From: Sordaria brevicollis
Taxonomy: Eukaryota > Ascomycota > Sordariomycetes > Sordariales > Sordariaceae
NCBI GenBank assembly: GCA_033439795.1
Contig: JAUTDP010000001.1
Location: forward strand, 1,860,001-1,924,000
Length of the DNA: 64,000 nucleotides
Direction: 5' to 3'
The notes beneath the pieces were generated by a model. That model made no database searches. It was not told the DNA's origin and saw only the letters and a list, made by a program, of their open reading frames with translations. Within the stretch, counting starts at the first letter, position 1. Each line of letters starts with the position of its first letter. The translations under genes were made by a program, and so were the position numbers. This document shows positions 1 through 12,899 of this stretch, in pieces.

Positions 1-1
1 C

Positions 2-166
2 AAGACGCCACTGTCCTCGGCTGACGGACTAATCTCGCCCGTTAGTCCCAACGGTCCGGGCAGGCAGAATACCCTGCCGGCCGCGTATGTGCCGTATCCG
101 ATTGATGACGAGGAGGAGCCGCCTGTTGTGAATATGGCGAGGAAACCTAATTATAACGTGAGGTGA
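2..166 (+). CDS. 3' end of an unidentified protein (partial)
   Basis: A reading frame is open from base 2 to a TGA at 164-166 and gives about 54 C-terminal residues. The tail is Ser/Pro/Asn-rich, then has a short acidic run (DDEEE) and a basic end (MARKPNYNVR). No domain is recognisable, so no function is assigned; it could be the disordered tail of a longer protein that begins outside the window. The frame has no internal stop, and typical 3'-flank sequence (purine-rich runs and a CA microsatellite) follows at once. This supports a genuine terminus, though an intron-derived open stretch cannot be excluded. Confidence 0.5.
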   Translation, partial: KTPLSSADGLISPVSPNGPGRQNTLPAAYVPYPIDDEEEPPVVNMARKPNYNVR

Positions 167-3100
167 ATGGAAAAAAAGATACCCTGGGTAGGATGGAGGG
201 AGAAAGCGCATCATGCCTGCCGGCAGGTAATGGTGTGGTGTGGGTGAAGCGTGGTGACATGGTGTGGTTAGACACAGGCATACAACCAACCAGCCAGATA
301 AGCCATGGTGTCACCGACAGCCGGATGACTGGATACGAGGGTTGGGTATTGGAAAGCCGATAAGCGAGCCCACCCGACCTTTCACATGGAATTTGGAAAA
401 GGGGCGTGAAAAGGGGAGGGAAGAAAGAAGGAAGGGAGGGAGGGGTGGGAAAAGGAAGGGACGAGGAAAATATACCACACGCACACACACACACAAAGGC
501 TCATGAAACGACAAACCATACTTCATGATATGACGTTATGACACGGAGAAACACGCGATGATACCACTACATACCAATACCATGTTTTTGTTTTCTTTCT
601 ATATCCAACTTATACTATATTTTTACACGATTTCTGTTTTTGATTTGAGCGCGAAGGGTGTGTGTTTGCCGTTTCCTGGTTTAGCCACTTGGTGGATGGA
701 TATGCAAGGATATCGGTACTGGGAACTGACAGGTGCGCGCTGATTCAAATAAATTGCCTGACCGTTTCGTTTGCTGGACGATGAGTTTTTCCTTCTGGTG
801 ATTATTTGCTCTGTTATCAGAGATTAGGCTTGGCACTTTCCGGTTTACTGGATTTTATATATTGTAGGCGCAGAGACATCAATGGCAGAGGGGAAGCAAA
901 GTCAAAGGGGCTCTGGAACACGACTGGAAGTGGAAATGGAAGTGGTGGATGTGTCCCGTCTATCGTAATATGCTTTATTGAAAGAGAATGCTGGCTAGGG
1001 CAGATCTGATGACGACGAACATTTTAGTTATCTTGCATAGTGTGTGAACGATACCTTGAGATTCAGCTTTGCTTAAATGCTCAAGTTAGGGTGTTCAGCT
1101 GCTTCCACCCTCTTTGCCGAAATTATCGGTGCTGTGAAAAGTCTCACCACTTGATTTTTTCCATGTCCTTCTCTCGGCTTGTTCCATCTTTTCTCTCTCC
1201 CGTCAGATCACCAAATGATTTATACTTTGTGGCCTATCAAACGTCACTGCAATTGTCATTGCCAGGCCCGCCACTCCAGGACAGTGAGCAAACTCTGCCT
1301 ACCTTTACCTTACCTTTTTGCACATGTCAAGTAAAAGAACCTCAACCTAATTTACAGCCCGCACGGCTCGCGAAGCACACCAAATATAGCAACCCCAAGG
1401 TCTAGCACAGTCGCACAGCATGTCCTGGCAGGCAGGCATAATCACACACCAGCACCACAGTGCCACAAACAGCAGACTCGCAGATGCTGATCAGCTGGAA
1501 TGGCGAAAAGAAAAGAAAAAGAACTCCTCCTTCCAAATTTGCCCGTGTTGTTATCTGACCCATGTCTTGTGTAATGGGCAACTATCAGTCTTCCAGAAAG
1601 AAATTGAGTGGTTCGGTTTACGAAGCCTTCGGCGCAAATGGCAACACACAGACGCCCTTATGTGCACAATCCAAGCCGTCTCTTGGGGAACACCGGCGCA
1701 CAGGCTCGGGATGGCTTCCGGTTTTTTGATCAACCTGTGCTCGCCGCAATTCTGAAGGTGTGAACACCATGGTTTTGTGTAGAAGGCTGTGGTTATGAGG
1801 GTAAGCAAGAGCGGAGGAAAAGCCGGTCTTACTCTTTGGGTAAAGCTCTGGAGCTAGCTGGACCAAGTTGGAAGGTGATGAGCCGGGTACCAGACCCTAA
1901 ACATTCGTTGCTCTTGGGAGTGACATGCGATCTTGTTGACAATGCTTGATCTGAACTCTGGCCTGGATATAGCTCATCATTTTGTCCGTGGCCGCAGAGC
2001 TTCATGAAACCGGGCGCATATCCCGTGAGAAATGGTAACTCAGAACTCGAGATCTTGACCCAAGGGTTCGGTTCGGGTGGAGCTGTTACCCCTTCAGCCC
2101 TACGTCACAGTGCAGTCCAGTGCCGGTAGCGTCGATCAAGGGTAATCACTATGCTTAATTTGATCTCTTAAACCTCGATTTTGTTCATGTGAGCGGTAAG
2201 ACGTCGATGAACTGGGAAAAAAGAAGCGAGCTGCGCTGTTCTGGCCCTCGAAGCTGAAACACGGTCAACGGTAGTTTATCAGACGTTGAGGGCCTCTTCT
2301 TGCGTTACATTGGCAGGATCGGCTCCATCAAATAGTAAACATTGAGCCCCTATTATCCGGAGGTCTTGGCATTAGTGACTCTTAGGCGAGCGGGAAGAAA
2401 AATTATTTCGCCCAGAGGACAGGCAGGTCCCATGCCAGACAAACCTCATGATTTTACAGTAGTCCACAGCTGCGCCTCTTTCGAGAGTAACAGCGCTAAT
2501 GCTTTCCCGGCACAGCTGAGGGGAAGGAGGGGAAGGAGGGGAAGGGAGTTTTTACTGCCGACGCACGTTGAGCCATGTGCCTTTCTCCGTGGTCGTCGAC
2601 CCAGATGATGATGCATTCTGACCAATAACGCACCGGTAAAGGTTTGAAGCACCTATCTCTCGCACTTTTATATTCTGTAAGTTGCCCGCAAGCTTTCGGA
2701 AAGACCTCCGGTGGCTTTTCAACTGGGTGTCTGTATCGTGGAAACGATGATCATGGGCACTTACTCCGGATGTTCCTCAACGTCAGTACATTCTGAGCAC
2801 GCCGCTTTTTTCGTGGATTCTCGAGCCTCAAAGCTCTGCTCGGAGATGTGTTGACCCGATATCTGCTCGATGGGGTTTAGGTAGTGTTAGTTTTTACTGG
2901 TTCGATCCTTGGTTACCACTCGGCTTCTGCATCGACCAGGCGGCACAAGACGACGGACGGTATGAGACCTGTGCCTGTCAGTCGCCGCAAGGTAGCTCTG
3001 GGGCAAGTTCCTGTTCGCTTGGCGGCTGTTGATCCGGCAGCCCATCCCTGCCATTACGGATGCACTGCCACAATGGCCTAACGCGCGAGATTTCCTGTCA

Positions 3101-4279
3101 ACCTACCCAAGATTCGAGTCAACCCCATGACGACCGATGATGATCCCGGTTCACTATGTTTGTCTGTGGGTTGTGACGGTCTAACGAAAACGAGGAGATG
3201 CCTCCACTTCATCTTCATTGAAACCACGAGTCGAGTATAGAGCTCGTAGACCGCCAGTTAGCAAGCTACCTACCGAGTCCTTGAGGTCTCGCGGTGGTAT
3301 TCAAGTTGAACAGCTCTCGAGATTCAGAGCCCGCAGACATTTTTCCCAAACAGGATCAAAAAAGGTCAATGATGACGTTGCCCGGTGAGTTTGAATTTTC
3401 ATACCTGGTAAGAAGGAGCCAAGGACCATGACCTATCACAATATTGAAGTCTGCATGCGTCCGTCCAAAGTCGCATCGTCCTATGTATGTCGTCCATTTT
3501 GGCCGTTGAAGGAAAATCGGTGCTGAAATGAATGAGGAAGTTGTCGTATTCAGGCCCGAGACAAATATTCTCGCCTTCAAGTGCGCCACTTGATAATGTA
3601 CCATCAAAAAGTAAGTGTGTGTACGAATGCCTCCATACCGTTGCTCGAAGCCTTGATGGATGTCTCGGTGTTCTGTTACCTAACCATTCAAAATGCAGGA
3701 ATTATCCAGGCCGAGGGCTGTATTCAGCGGCGCCTTTTCGTCCAAAGTCCACCTTTGTACGCATGGATTGACGTCGACAATTGTGCGCAGGCTTACGGGG
3801 CAGAACAGGTGAGGTTGCAACGGAAGTCTCCACGGTGTACCCTGTTCCAATTATGTCAAACCAATAGCCTCCAGGTCGAACCATTGCTTTCGAGGGGTGT
3901 TTGTTACCTCCGCGGACCTAGAAATGATAAAGTGATGAGTTGTATGCAGATCACCGTGATCTGCCGTTCTAGGCTTTGCCCTCCTGCCTTAGCACATCTC
4001 GCTTCTTCTGAAGCAGTACCGTCGACAGTGGGTGCTCACCCTCCTCCTCTGCTTCGTCAGTGGTGGGTTCCTGATAACCCGAGGTGGCAGCTTGTTACGC
4101 TAATCCAAAAGGGACTGTAAGCCGAAGGTGTGCAGGTGAAGCCTGATACCTGTTCCTTGTCGCAGCCATCCTTCAGGACGGGACTTGACCTATAAGTCAG
4201 CCCTATGACCAGTTAAGCTCATGTTCGGTGCAAACCCAGATGACTGTTGTGCTTTCGAACTTGCCGTCCAGACGGGACC
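167..4279. other. Gene-free stretch with G-rich tracts
   Basis: No coding potential is convincing on either strand; short open frames lack family similarity and conserved intron signals. It holds a strong G-run cluster at 434-449, a CA microsatellite at about 478-496 and a second G-run cluster at 2519-2546. The last few hundred bases are presumably the promoter and leader of the regulator starting at 4280. An ATG at 4221, out of frame with that regulator, opens a frame running across its start codon. Confidence 0.5.
434..449 (+). other. Potential G-quadruplex
   Basis: Four runs of three or more G (434-436, 438-440, 442-445, 447-449) are separated by single-base loops, the arrangement that favours a stable parallel quadruplex. 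It lies about 270 bp downstream of the first stop codon on the same strand, so it could fall in the 3' UTR. A function is only inferred. Confidence 0.5.
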
Positions 4280-6858
4280 ATGTCCGAGGCCACACGCCCT
4301 CCTGTCGGGCGGTCTTCGCGTGCCGAGAGGACAACAACGTCTTGCGGGGAGTGCCGGAGAAGAAAACAGAAGGTATGATTATCCGAGTTGGTTTTCTGTT
4401 CTAGTTTCAACCGGGTAACAAATCCAAATAACGAGAACATCATATGTGCTGATTTCCCATAGACTGACGGCATGTCCCTTCTCGCAGTGCAACCAGGGTC
4501 AGCCTTGTAGCAACTGCGCAAGGCGGTTTCCTCAACCTTTATGCGAGTATAAACCCAGCAGCAGGTATACCTACCAGCACCGTCGACGAGCCATTGTGAA
4601 GGGGAAAGGAAACTGACCAGACTGTTCGACAGACGGCCCAGCGTAACTCCCCTTGCTCAACAATCGGCCTTTCCAATATCTGTGTTGCCTTCGTCAGGGC
4701 GGTACGGCGGACAGTACGAAATCGAAGGTGCCCGCCATCCTCTCTTGTCTCATCGTCAAACACCATCGTCATCATGGACGACGAATCCTGGAGGGGAAAC
4801 TGGCGCAGTAACAGTACGGTGGTCGGGGATAGACATTGGGACTCAACTTCCCCTGTCTACCATGATGCCCCAGCCACATGTCTTTAGCAGAACGCAGAGT
4901 ATCCCATCTCCGGGAGATTTTGGCTGCAACGAAGGATGTACGATTCACACTGACCTGTACCATGATGCCGCAAACCTACTTCGAGCGTATTACACCATTC
5001 CCGCCCGATTTCTGAGTGGTAATTGGTCTCGACACAACTCTGGGGGCAGGGCCGATCCAGGAGCTCTGCAGAACCCACCATGGCCTGGAGCCCTTCCCGA
5101 CCAAGAACAAGGACACATCCCTTCCGCACCTGGACAGACTATTCCCGACAGTGACCTGCTTAACATGTGTAAGTTTTCTTGTCTTATCAGGGAAACGATA
5201 TGGGTTTAGCACTTATTGCTGACACTATCGATCGACGCAGTCGTCAACCTGATCGGCAATATGAAAGCATCCTTGGACAGCAATCCCGATGCAACAAACC
5301 CGTACATCCAACACTATATTCCGTTTTGCCTTCGTTCGCCTCTTCTAACTCGTGTAGCCATAGCCACCGCTGCAGGCTGGCTCAATGTAGCGGGCCTCAT
5401 AGACACGACGGTAGCTATGGCGCATAAAGGGCAAGCGATCGCGCTCCTTAATGACCATATCAAGTCGAGTCTGGTAGCCGGGGACGAAGGGATAGCGGGT
5501 GTTGTGCAGCTGATTATCAACGAGTGGTATTGGGGAGAGAAGCAATCGCTCCATTACCATATGGGCGGTCTGTGTGAGATGATTAAACTCCGCGGCGGGT
5601 TCCGAACACTGGGTTTGAACGGGCTGATTAGCAAACTCGCCATAACGTAAGAGTTGACAATCCAGGACCGTGAATAAGGAAAGACGTTGCGCTGACAACC
5701 ATGGGCAGATCGGACGTGGGAATTGCATTGTCCTTCGAAGTAGCACCTTCTTTACGGGGCGGTCATGAGTTCGACTTCCAAGACAGTACCCAGCCTCCGT
5801 TGCAGCTGGCCCTCAACACTCCTCTAATATCCACGATATCATCGGGACCTCTTCCGCACTTTGCTTCGTGCTTTGAAGAGTTCCGCATACACCACACTAC
5901 CGCTTCGATCCTGGACGATATGCGATTCATTGTGAATGCCGTCCTTGTGCTTCCCGACGATGCGTCTGCGAAAGAGGTGCGCAAGGTGCAGCTAGCAGCT
6001 GATTGGGTTCATGACCGGGTGCTGGGTTTTCCGCCGGATGCGCCTGTCATGGGGGGACACTCTCCGGGATCAGGCAATGCCCCGTCTCCGGGCATAGATA
6101 CGGCTCTCGACTCGCAAATCAGAAGGGGCATGGATAGCAATGGCGGGCTTTCAACAGGTGCATCTCCTACAACACAAATCACCCAGCAGTTTTCAGCATA
6201 CGGTCTCGGAGCTCAACAGCAGCAACCAACTGGACATATTTCTGGTATTCACGCAGACGTGATGCCGAAACAAAGGGAACGGAGTATTGGGGAAGACTTA
6301 GCTGGCCAGCCCAGGGTCGAAACACCGGACTATGTGTACCGAGCCATCCGGATATCGGCAATCTTGTACAGTCGAGCCATCATGACACGGCGTCCGTTCA
6401 GCGAAGTGGTCGGCATCGAGGATTTCCTGGAGCTCTGGACGACAGCGTGGAGGGTTCCATTGGCCACATGGCGTACCTTGTTGGGGGTATGTAACTGGAT
6501 GCTTTTGCCTCTGATATCCAGCGGGAAGAACACGGGCCATGACCTCTGGGTCAAGTCGATGATGAATGTCACTCTGCTCCAAATGGGCATGGGACACTGG
6601 GAGATTGCGCGCCGTACCATGGATGCGGCCATGCAGCTTCAACGCTGGCTCAAGGGCGACAGCAACGTGAACTTGAACGACAATATTGGATCGTCGAACA
6701 TTGATCCTGGAAGTGGCGGGAGTAGAAGTGGTAGTGTCAAGAGCGAGTTTGGAGCTGATTTTGGCGGACGTCGTGGAAGTGCAGGTGATGACAAGTCGAC
6801 GAAGGCGAGACTGGCCAAGGGAAAGGGAAAGATGGAACCGAACTCAGGTTCCACTTGA
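4280..6858 (+). CDS. Zn2Cys6 transcription factor, Fungal_trans_2 type
   Basis: Five exons fit: 4280-4372, 4488-4564, 4621-5168, 5241-5646 and 5709-6858, giving 757 aa with all phases consistent. Introns have GTATGA, GTATAC, GTAAGT and GTAAGA donors, and CTGAC branch sites are visible in most. Residues 22-50 form the zinc cluster CGECRRRKQKC..., spacing CX2CX6CX5CX2CX8C, split by intron 1 just before the third Cys. After a Ser/Pro-rich linker, from about residue 160 the helical region (NLLRAYY..., HYIPFCLRSPLLTRVAIATAAG, YHMGGLCEMIKLRGG) resembles the Fungal_trans_2 regulatory domain. The C-terminal 60 residues are Gly/Ser/Lys-rich. It is expected to be a nuclear DNA-binding regulator. It is convergent with the GH31 glucosidase gene; control of that gene is only a guess. 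No target or specific orthologue is recognised. Confidence 0.85.
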
Positions 6859-7872
6859 CATGTTGAGAAAATGCGAAACTGGCAACAAACTGAAGTGGGA
6901 GGGTCGAAGAAGTTAAGAACAGCATTGCATTGTCGGCATGCAGATGTCAAAAAGACGGCCGGGGGGAAGCTGAGCCTCAAGGCAGCAAGTGAAAGCACTA
7001 AGCTTCCACTTGGAAGGAAGGAACCGCATAGCGCAGGCAGGTACCCGCGCAAAACTCTGGCTGCCTTGCGCGCCTTCCATCTTTCAACAACACATACCCG
7101 AGCGGGCATCCCAATCCCGTAGGTCTCAAGCCATTTGAGTGTGGGTGGTATATCCCGTCGGGAAGGAGCCAAGGCTGTCGTCGAGTGTGCCTGACGGGAA
7201 TAGCATGGCATTAGCGTTAGGCATTCTCGCTCGTTTGGGCTGGATAGATACGGTAGATGCAATGTTCGCAAATATGTGTAAATACGGGTGTGGGTTGTAC
7301 AATACTTTTGTTCGATGATTTGTGCTTTTAAAGGAAGAGACTGAAAAAAAAGCATGCGAAGTTTGACCAGTTGTTTCATGGTCCACCCGTTCCCATAGCA
7401 CGTAATAATCGGAGCCCCGAACTCAGGGACCGGCTTCCCCGCGATCACGTCATCCCCGGGCCGGCATAACTGCATCGGGGCGCCCCGCTTAATCCCCGAC
7501 CACACTCGTCCCGCTCGGCTCGTCATAAATACCTGTACCGACGTATTGTTAGATTCAAGGTGAAACTTCTCACACAATTCAGTTTTTATACAAATTATCT
7601 CATTTCCGTCCATTAGTCGAATCAGTCACCTTGGCGCCACAAGGTTTGCAAGACCCTGCGTAATGACAATGGGCAAAGATCTGGTCCTCAATCAGTCGTC
7701 ACAGTATTGATCTGGTGCAGCGAGAAGTGTGGACATATACATCATGTTTCTTAATTATTTGTGCTGTGGCGCAAGGGCAATCTGCACCCTATTCAAGCAA
7801 CAATTTCCTCTCATCAATCATGACCAGCGTACCCATTATATTTACAAAACACTCCTATCCTGCCATGTTCAT
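6859..7872. other. Intergenic between convergent genes
   Basis: About 1 kb separates the stop codons of the regulator and the glucosidase. I see no third gene; open frames here are short and lack splice support. It should contain both 3' UTRs. Confidence 0.5.
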
Positions 7873-10695
7873 TTACAGAATAGCAGTGAAACCCTTGGTC
7901 AAGGGAATGTTGACATCAACGCTCTTCTTCCTCAGGGCGCTGACGACGGTGATCTTGGTGATCTTGAGGTCGGTCTTGAAGCCGAACTCACCCTTGGCAG
8001 TCAAGACACCGAGGGCATACTTGAACTTGATGTTGGTGACACCCTCCTGCTCCAAGCTGACACCATCATCGAGGTAAAGCTCACCCTCGGCAGTGAGGTC
8101 CTTGCCGACGGGGATGATGAGCTCAAAGTTTTGCTTGCGGAGCTCGGTGGTGGTCATGGCAGACTTGGCCCTGACGGGGACAATGACGCCACCACGGAGG
8201 TAGAGAGGGATATCAGTCAGGCCCTGGTCCTTAACGGTAATGGTCTTGCCCTTGCCATAGACGACGTCAAGAGTGTACCAGTCGTAGAAGATGTCGTGGG
8301 GAAGGTAGACATCGACGCTGGTCGAGTTCTCCTCGGTGACGGGGGCGACAAGGAGGCCGGGACCATAGAAGTACTGATGCTGGAGGCCAAAGGTGTTGGA
8401 GTCCTTGGGGTAGAGGTAGAACACGGGGTTGATCATGGGGGTACCATCCAGTGACTGCTTGTACTGAGCAGTGTAGATATAATCGAGGAGGCGGTAACGG
8501 ATATCGAGTGCCTTGCGAGCGGCCTCCGCAACGGTTTCCCAGCGGTAGAACTCCTGGGGAATGGCGGGCAGGTACTCGTTGTGGTTGCGCATGAAGGGAG
8601 AGAAGGCACCAAGCGTGGCCCAACGGGCGCAGAGAGATTCAGTGGTGTTTCCGGCAAAACCGCAGACATCAGCACCGACCATGGGGATCTGGTAGATGGA
8701 GGCGAAGGCCATCATGCCGTAGATGCTCTCACGATAATGACTCCATTCAGCGACGTTATCTCCCAACCATTTGCCAACTGCGTGGCCGGCGCCGGCAAAA
8801 GTAGAGCGGGTAATGATAAAGGGGCGGAGGCCAGGGCGGCGGGAAAGCATGGCGCCGCGAGACTGGATCGACATCATGGTGCCGTAAAGGTTGTGGACAT
8901 CATACTCAGCAAGACCGTTCTGGTGGATCGTGTCAGTGTTGACAGTCTTGTTGGACAGACCACCCTTATCGGCGTTCCACGAGTCAAGGTAGGCGGCCTT
9001 GTTGTGGATAGAGTACTTGGGGAAGAGAAGGTCACGGCCAGGGAGACCAAGCTGCTTGCCAGCGGCGATAGCAGCGTCGACAGGAACCTCGCGCTCAGCG
9101 ATAAGAACGTCGCGCTTGACAGGGGCCTCAATGGTCAAGGTCTTGTTCTCCTTGCACTCTGATCCCTCAGGCTGGAAGGCGCAGGGCCAGCCAGGAAGCT
9201 CGCGGGGGGGAGTCCTCACAGCAGGAGGCTCAGGGGGATAGCCGATAGCGGACTTTTCCGGGTTGTCGCAAGGGAAGAAGCAAGGGAAGTTGGAGGGCTC
9301 GTTCATGTCGATCCAGAGACCGTCAATGTCAACGCCAGAGTCCGCGTTGAAGAACATGTCGAATTCGCTGTCCCAGAACTTGGTGACGTTGGCGGCAAAC
9401 CAGTCGGGGAAGACAGAAACACCGGGCCAGACGACGCCCTTGTAGATGGAACCATCATCGCGCTTGAGGAAGACCTCCTGCTCGATACCTCTGGTCAAAG
9501 CAGGGTTCTCAGGGCCCTCAGCAGCGGACACAGCAGGGTCGACCATGACAATATACTTCTGGTTGTTCTCATGGAGGTGGCCGACCAACTGCCTCATGGT
9601 AGAGAGAGGGAAGCGCTGAGGATCCAGGGTGAAGACCCTACGGCGGTCCATGTAGTCGATATCGGTCCACATGGTCTCAAGGGGAATTTCAGCCTTGCTG
9701 TAGTTGTAGACAACCTCGGCGACCTCGAAAGCATCCCGGTAGCCATAGCGGCATTGGTGGAAGCCGAAACCCCAATAGGGCATCATGGCAGGGAGCCTGG
9801 TGATCTCAGCATACTGCTTGGCAACCTCGATGGGGCTAGGGCCGGCAACGAAGTAAAAGTCCAAGACACCTCCAAGGGAGTTGTACTCGAGGAATTGACC
9901 CGAGCGGCTGTCCTTGTCAATCTTGACATCCATACCGTTGGAGTTGAGGAACAGAACACCGTGGCTGCCGCTCTTGCGGTGCTCGTAGTAGACCGGGTGG
10001 TTGCCATAGAGGTTAGCGCCGTTGGGAACCGCAAAGGAATCCTGGGACCAGAAAGTGCGGACATAGTTGGTGGTGTTGAGGCGGAAAGAGTCCGAATGCT
10101 CACCGAGACCGTACAGGTTGGGGTTTTTGGGCAGCTTGGTACGGAGGCGGAGGTACTGAGACTCGAAGATCAGGGAAGCGGCAGAGGTATCAAAGAGAAC
10201 CTCGCCAGTCTTGGCGCGAGTGACGGAGAAAGAGAAAGGGTTGGCCTTGTAGTTGAACTTGAGGGCAGACTTCTTGGAGTTCGCACCCTTGGCAGCCTGC
10301 GGGCGAGGGAAGACAGACTCAGGAATCTGATATACATCGTTCGCGGCATCTTGGATCTTGACGTGGAGGCGGTTGTCTAACACAGGTTCCTGCAGTTAGC
10401 TTTTCTAGTCTCTCTAAACAGTCTGTATGCTAGTATCCATGGCAGAGAACTCACCCGTCTCGTACGTCACTTCAAGGACGAGGTTGTCCAGATCAGTACC
10501 GTAAGCATTGCAGGCCTTTCCGGCAAGCTTGAGCTCGGCAGTCAGGCCATTGGCGCTTGTCTTGACGTTGGAAGCCTTATAACCGGGGCAATTGGCCAGC
10601 GGGTCGCTGTTGACGGCGCGGATGGCGGGCGGAAGGGCGGCCGAGGCAAAGGAAGCCAGCAGCCCGAGGGCCGCGAGATGGGATCCCACAAGCAT
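7873..10695 (-). CDS. Secreted GH31 alpha/beta-glucosidase (AgdC-like)
   Basis: Two exons, 10695-10455 and 10376-7873, encode 914 aa. The intron (donor GTGAGT) is best closed at the TTAG ending at 10377, because this restores the family sequence [11 protein letters not shown]. The start was chosen at the Met opening a signal peptide ([19 protein letters not shown]); an upstream in-frame Met would bury it. GH31 landmarks are present: the nucleophile Asp437 in [12 protein letters not shown] and the acid/base Asp620 in WLGDNVAEW, with FHQCRYGY and RNHNEYLP blocks. Sequence and length fit the Aspergillus AgdC type, extracellular enzymes releasing glucose from alpha-linked (and reportedly some beta-linked) oligosaccharides. 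Codons end mostly in C, as in highly expressed Neurospora-type genes. The Zn2Cys6 gene lies tail-to-tail downstream. Confidence 0.93.
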
Positions 10696-12041
10696 ATTGT
10701 AGTTCTTTCCGGCTGGTTCGTGCTTGGTAACACAAACACGCAAGAGAGGTAGATTGTGATCCGGAGAGATGCCACTCTGAATCTCCCTCACATGGAAACC
10801 ACGGGAGGCAGCATGCTCTTACTTATACACGTCCCAGTCTCGACCAAGCCCATGCGTTCGTCGTCACCGAGCATGGGAACTCGTGAGGGAAGTAACACCA
10901 TTACTCCCCGCCCCGGCAAAACGGGAAAAGATCGGCCAGTGACGATATTCTGGAGGCCGTTGGAAGCTCGCTCCCGCTGCAAAGTTGGAGAAGCTGGAAA
11001 ATCCGGAGACATCGCAAGGAACCATTGCGGACGCCCGCCTGGGGAGCCATTGTGGACCTTGAGAACCTTGGGACTGCCATGCTGAAGATTCCCAAACCGT
11101 ACCATCTCTCCGCCGTCAATCATACGCTGTCATGGAGATTTTGCTAACAAAAACGCAACGGCTCTCATGATTGGAAAGGTTTGTGGCTTCGCGAATCCCA
11201 CGATGGAATCGGAGCCGACCTCGTGTCGGCCTCATGTCGGTCTTGACAAGGCCCTGAGCGGGCCTATTGCTACGGACCAAGGACGACTAATCGGTTGATG
11301 GTGAAGAAAAGCATCAGTTGGGCGGAGCATAGGCGGTCAAAATATCAGTGACAAAGTCTTGGTAAACCCTCACCACTTGCCTTTTTCTTTGTGCGTGTTG
11401 CTCTCTGGCTGGCTCGGCTGGTCGGGGAACCTGCTTTTTTCTCCAATTCCCCAGCGCCTCCCCCAGTCTTACCTTCCCCATCCCCCGCTTTTACCCCTTG
11501 CTGTTCTCCGCATAAACTTTCCTGGGGAAGAGCCATTGGTCCAAAACCCCATCTTGAACAGCTCGGGGGTAGCATCACAGGTGGGACTCTTCAGGAAAGG
11601 CCCGAATGTCGGGATCGAAGGAAGCGAGGCTGGCCCACTAGCCCAACCTTCAACACCACCATCCAAAAGGCGTCGAAATCACAGTCGACGGTCGGAGTTG
11701 GAAGCTGCAAGGACGGAATGTGATCGGGCTAGACTCCGACTGGGTTGCGGGTTTGCCAAAGCCGGTTGAGGTACGGATACCGAGATTTAGATCAACAAGG
11801 CCAAGGCCGTGGTTCATCCGACGATCAAGGTTAGACCTGTCAAGCCTCTGTGTAATAGTAAAACAGCTCACGGGCACTGGTTTCTTTATTAACTTGGGAC
11901 CTCGGTTTAACTCTACTAGGCATTCGGATGTTTACCGAATCCGTGGTGTCTAAAAGTTGAGATATATCCCATTTTTAAAAACGTCTCTCATGAACTTAAA
12001 GATGCCTTTGAAAATTATTCAAACACCATTCTAAAAAGCAG
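10696..12041. other. Upstream region of the glucosidase gene
   Basis: About 1.35 kb between the glucosidase start and the transposon. The part next to the gene must hold its promoter. I see no convincing gene; the short frames at 11359-11769 and 11391-11723 have no recognisable product. Confidence 0.4.
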
Positions 12042-12044
12042 TTA
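12042..12044. repeat. Target-site duplication TTA, left copy
   Basis: TTA directly precedes the left inverted repeat and is matched by TTA at 15519-15521 directly after the right one. A 3-bp TTA duplication is diagnostic of PIF/Harbinger insertion. Confidence 0.8.
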
Positions 12045-12082
12045 GGCCCAGATCGGCTCGAACTTTTCTTGTAAAAAGTTTG
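12045..12082 (+). repeat. Left terminal inverted repeat with internal hairpin
   Basis: It pairs with 15481-15518, the first 23 bases perfectly and the rest with a few mismatches. Within it, AACTTTTC and AAAAAGTT flank a TTGT loop, so the repeat can itself fold. A second perfect 7-bp stem (CTAGTCT, loop AACC, AGACTAG) follows at 12123-12140. Confidence 0.85.
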
Positions 12083-12899
12083 AAAAAGACAAGGGGTTTT
12101 GAGTGCCAAGTTGATTTTTTTTCTAGTCTAACCAGACTAGGTAGCGGAAACGCTGGCAAACCTCCCCAAACTTAAACCAGGGTGCCAGAACGAAATCACT
12201 CGCTCATACGGGCAATACGACCTTCCAAATTCGGGAAAGGATTAGCCAATTTGCTAGAATCTTAGTATTTTTCTACCAATTTCCCAAAAATAATTCGCGC
12301 TCGAAAGTTTAAATATATTTACGAAAATTTAAAAGTTTTCTAATACGTTAGCGCTAAGATTATATAACGTAAATAGGGCTATTAATCGATAAACGTTATA
12401 TCGGCTATATTACATTCGAACCTCGTACTCTTAATTAACGAATCTCTTTTATATTATAGATACTATATAATATTATTCGTCGATATTAAAAAATATAAAC
12501 CCGGGTAATATTAACCGAATTACCTTTACCTTTATAATAGTAATTATTATATACGTTATCCTTTAAATTAAGGAAAGGAAGAATCCGGAAGTTATATATT
12601 ATAATATAAATTATATTAGATAATTAGTTAATAAAATTTACTATAATTCGCTAATATAATTTAAATATTTCTTTAAATTAAACCGATTTACTTTCGATAT
12701 ATTAATATAATAATTTTAAAATTATATTAATTTTAAAGTTAGCCGTTATTAAATAATATACTAAAAAGTTATAATCTTTTTATATATATTCGTATATTAC
12801 GAATTTTAATGGACTACGTCGTATAAATTTTAAATTAATTAAAATACTATATTTACTATTATAAATAATATATTCGTACGGTTTAAAAAATTATATACC

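Noticed and set aside
8581..10380. Long plus-strand open frames opposite the GH31 gene (8581-9162 and 9571-10380)
   Set aside because: They are antisense shadows produced by the strong C-ending codon bias of the glucosidase; their translations are Val/Leu/Gly-rich and match nothing.
10377..10454. Glucosidase intron closing at CTGCAG (10389) instead of TTAG (10377)
   Set aside because: That acceptor puts the conserved DNRLHVKI block out of frame; the TTAG acceptor restores it.
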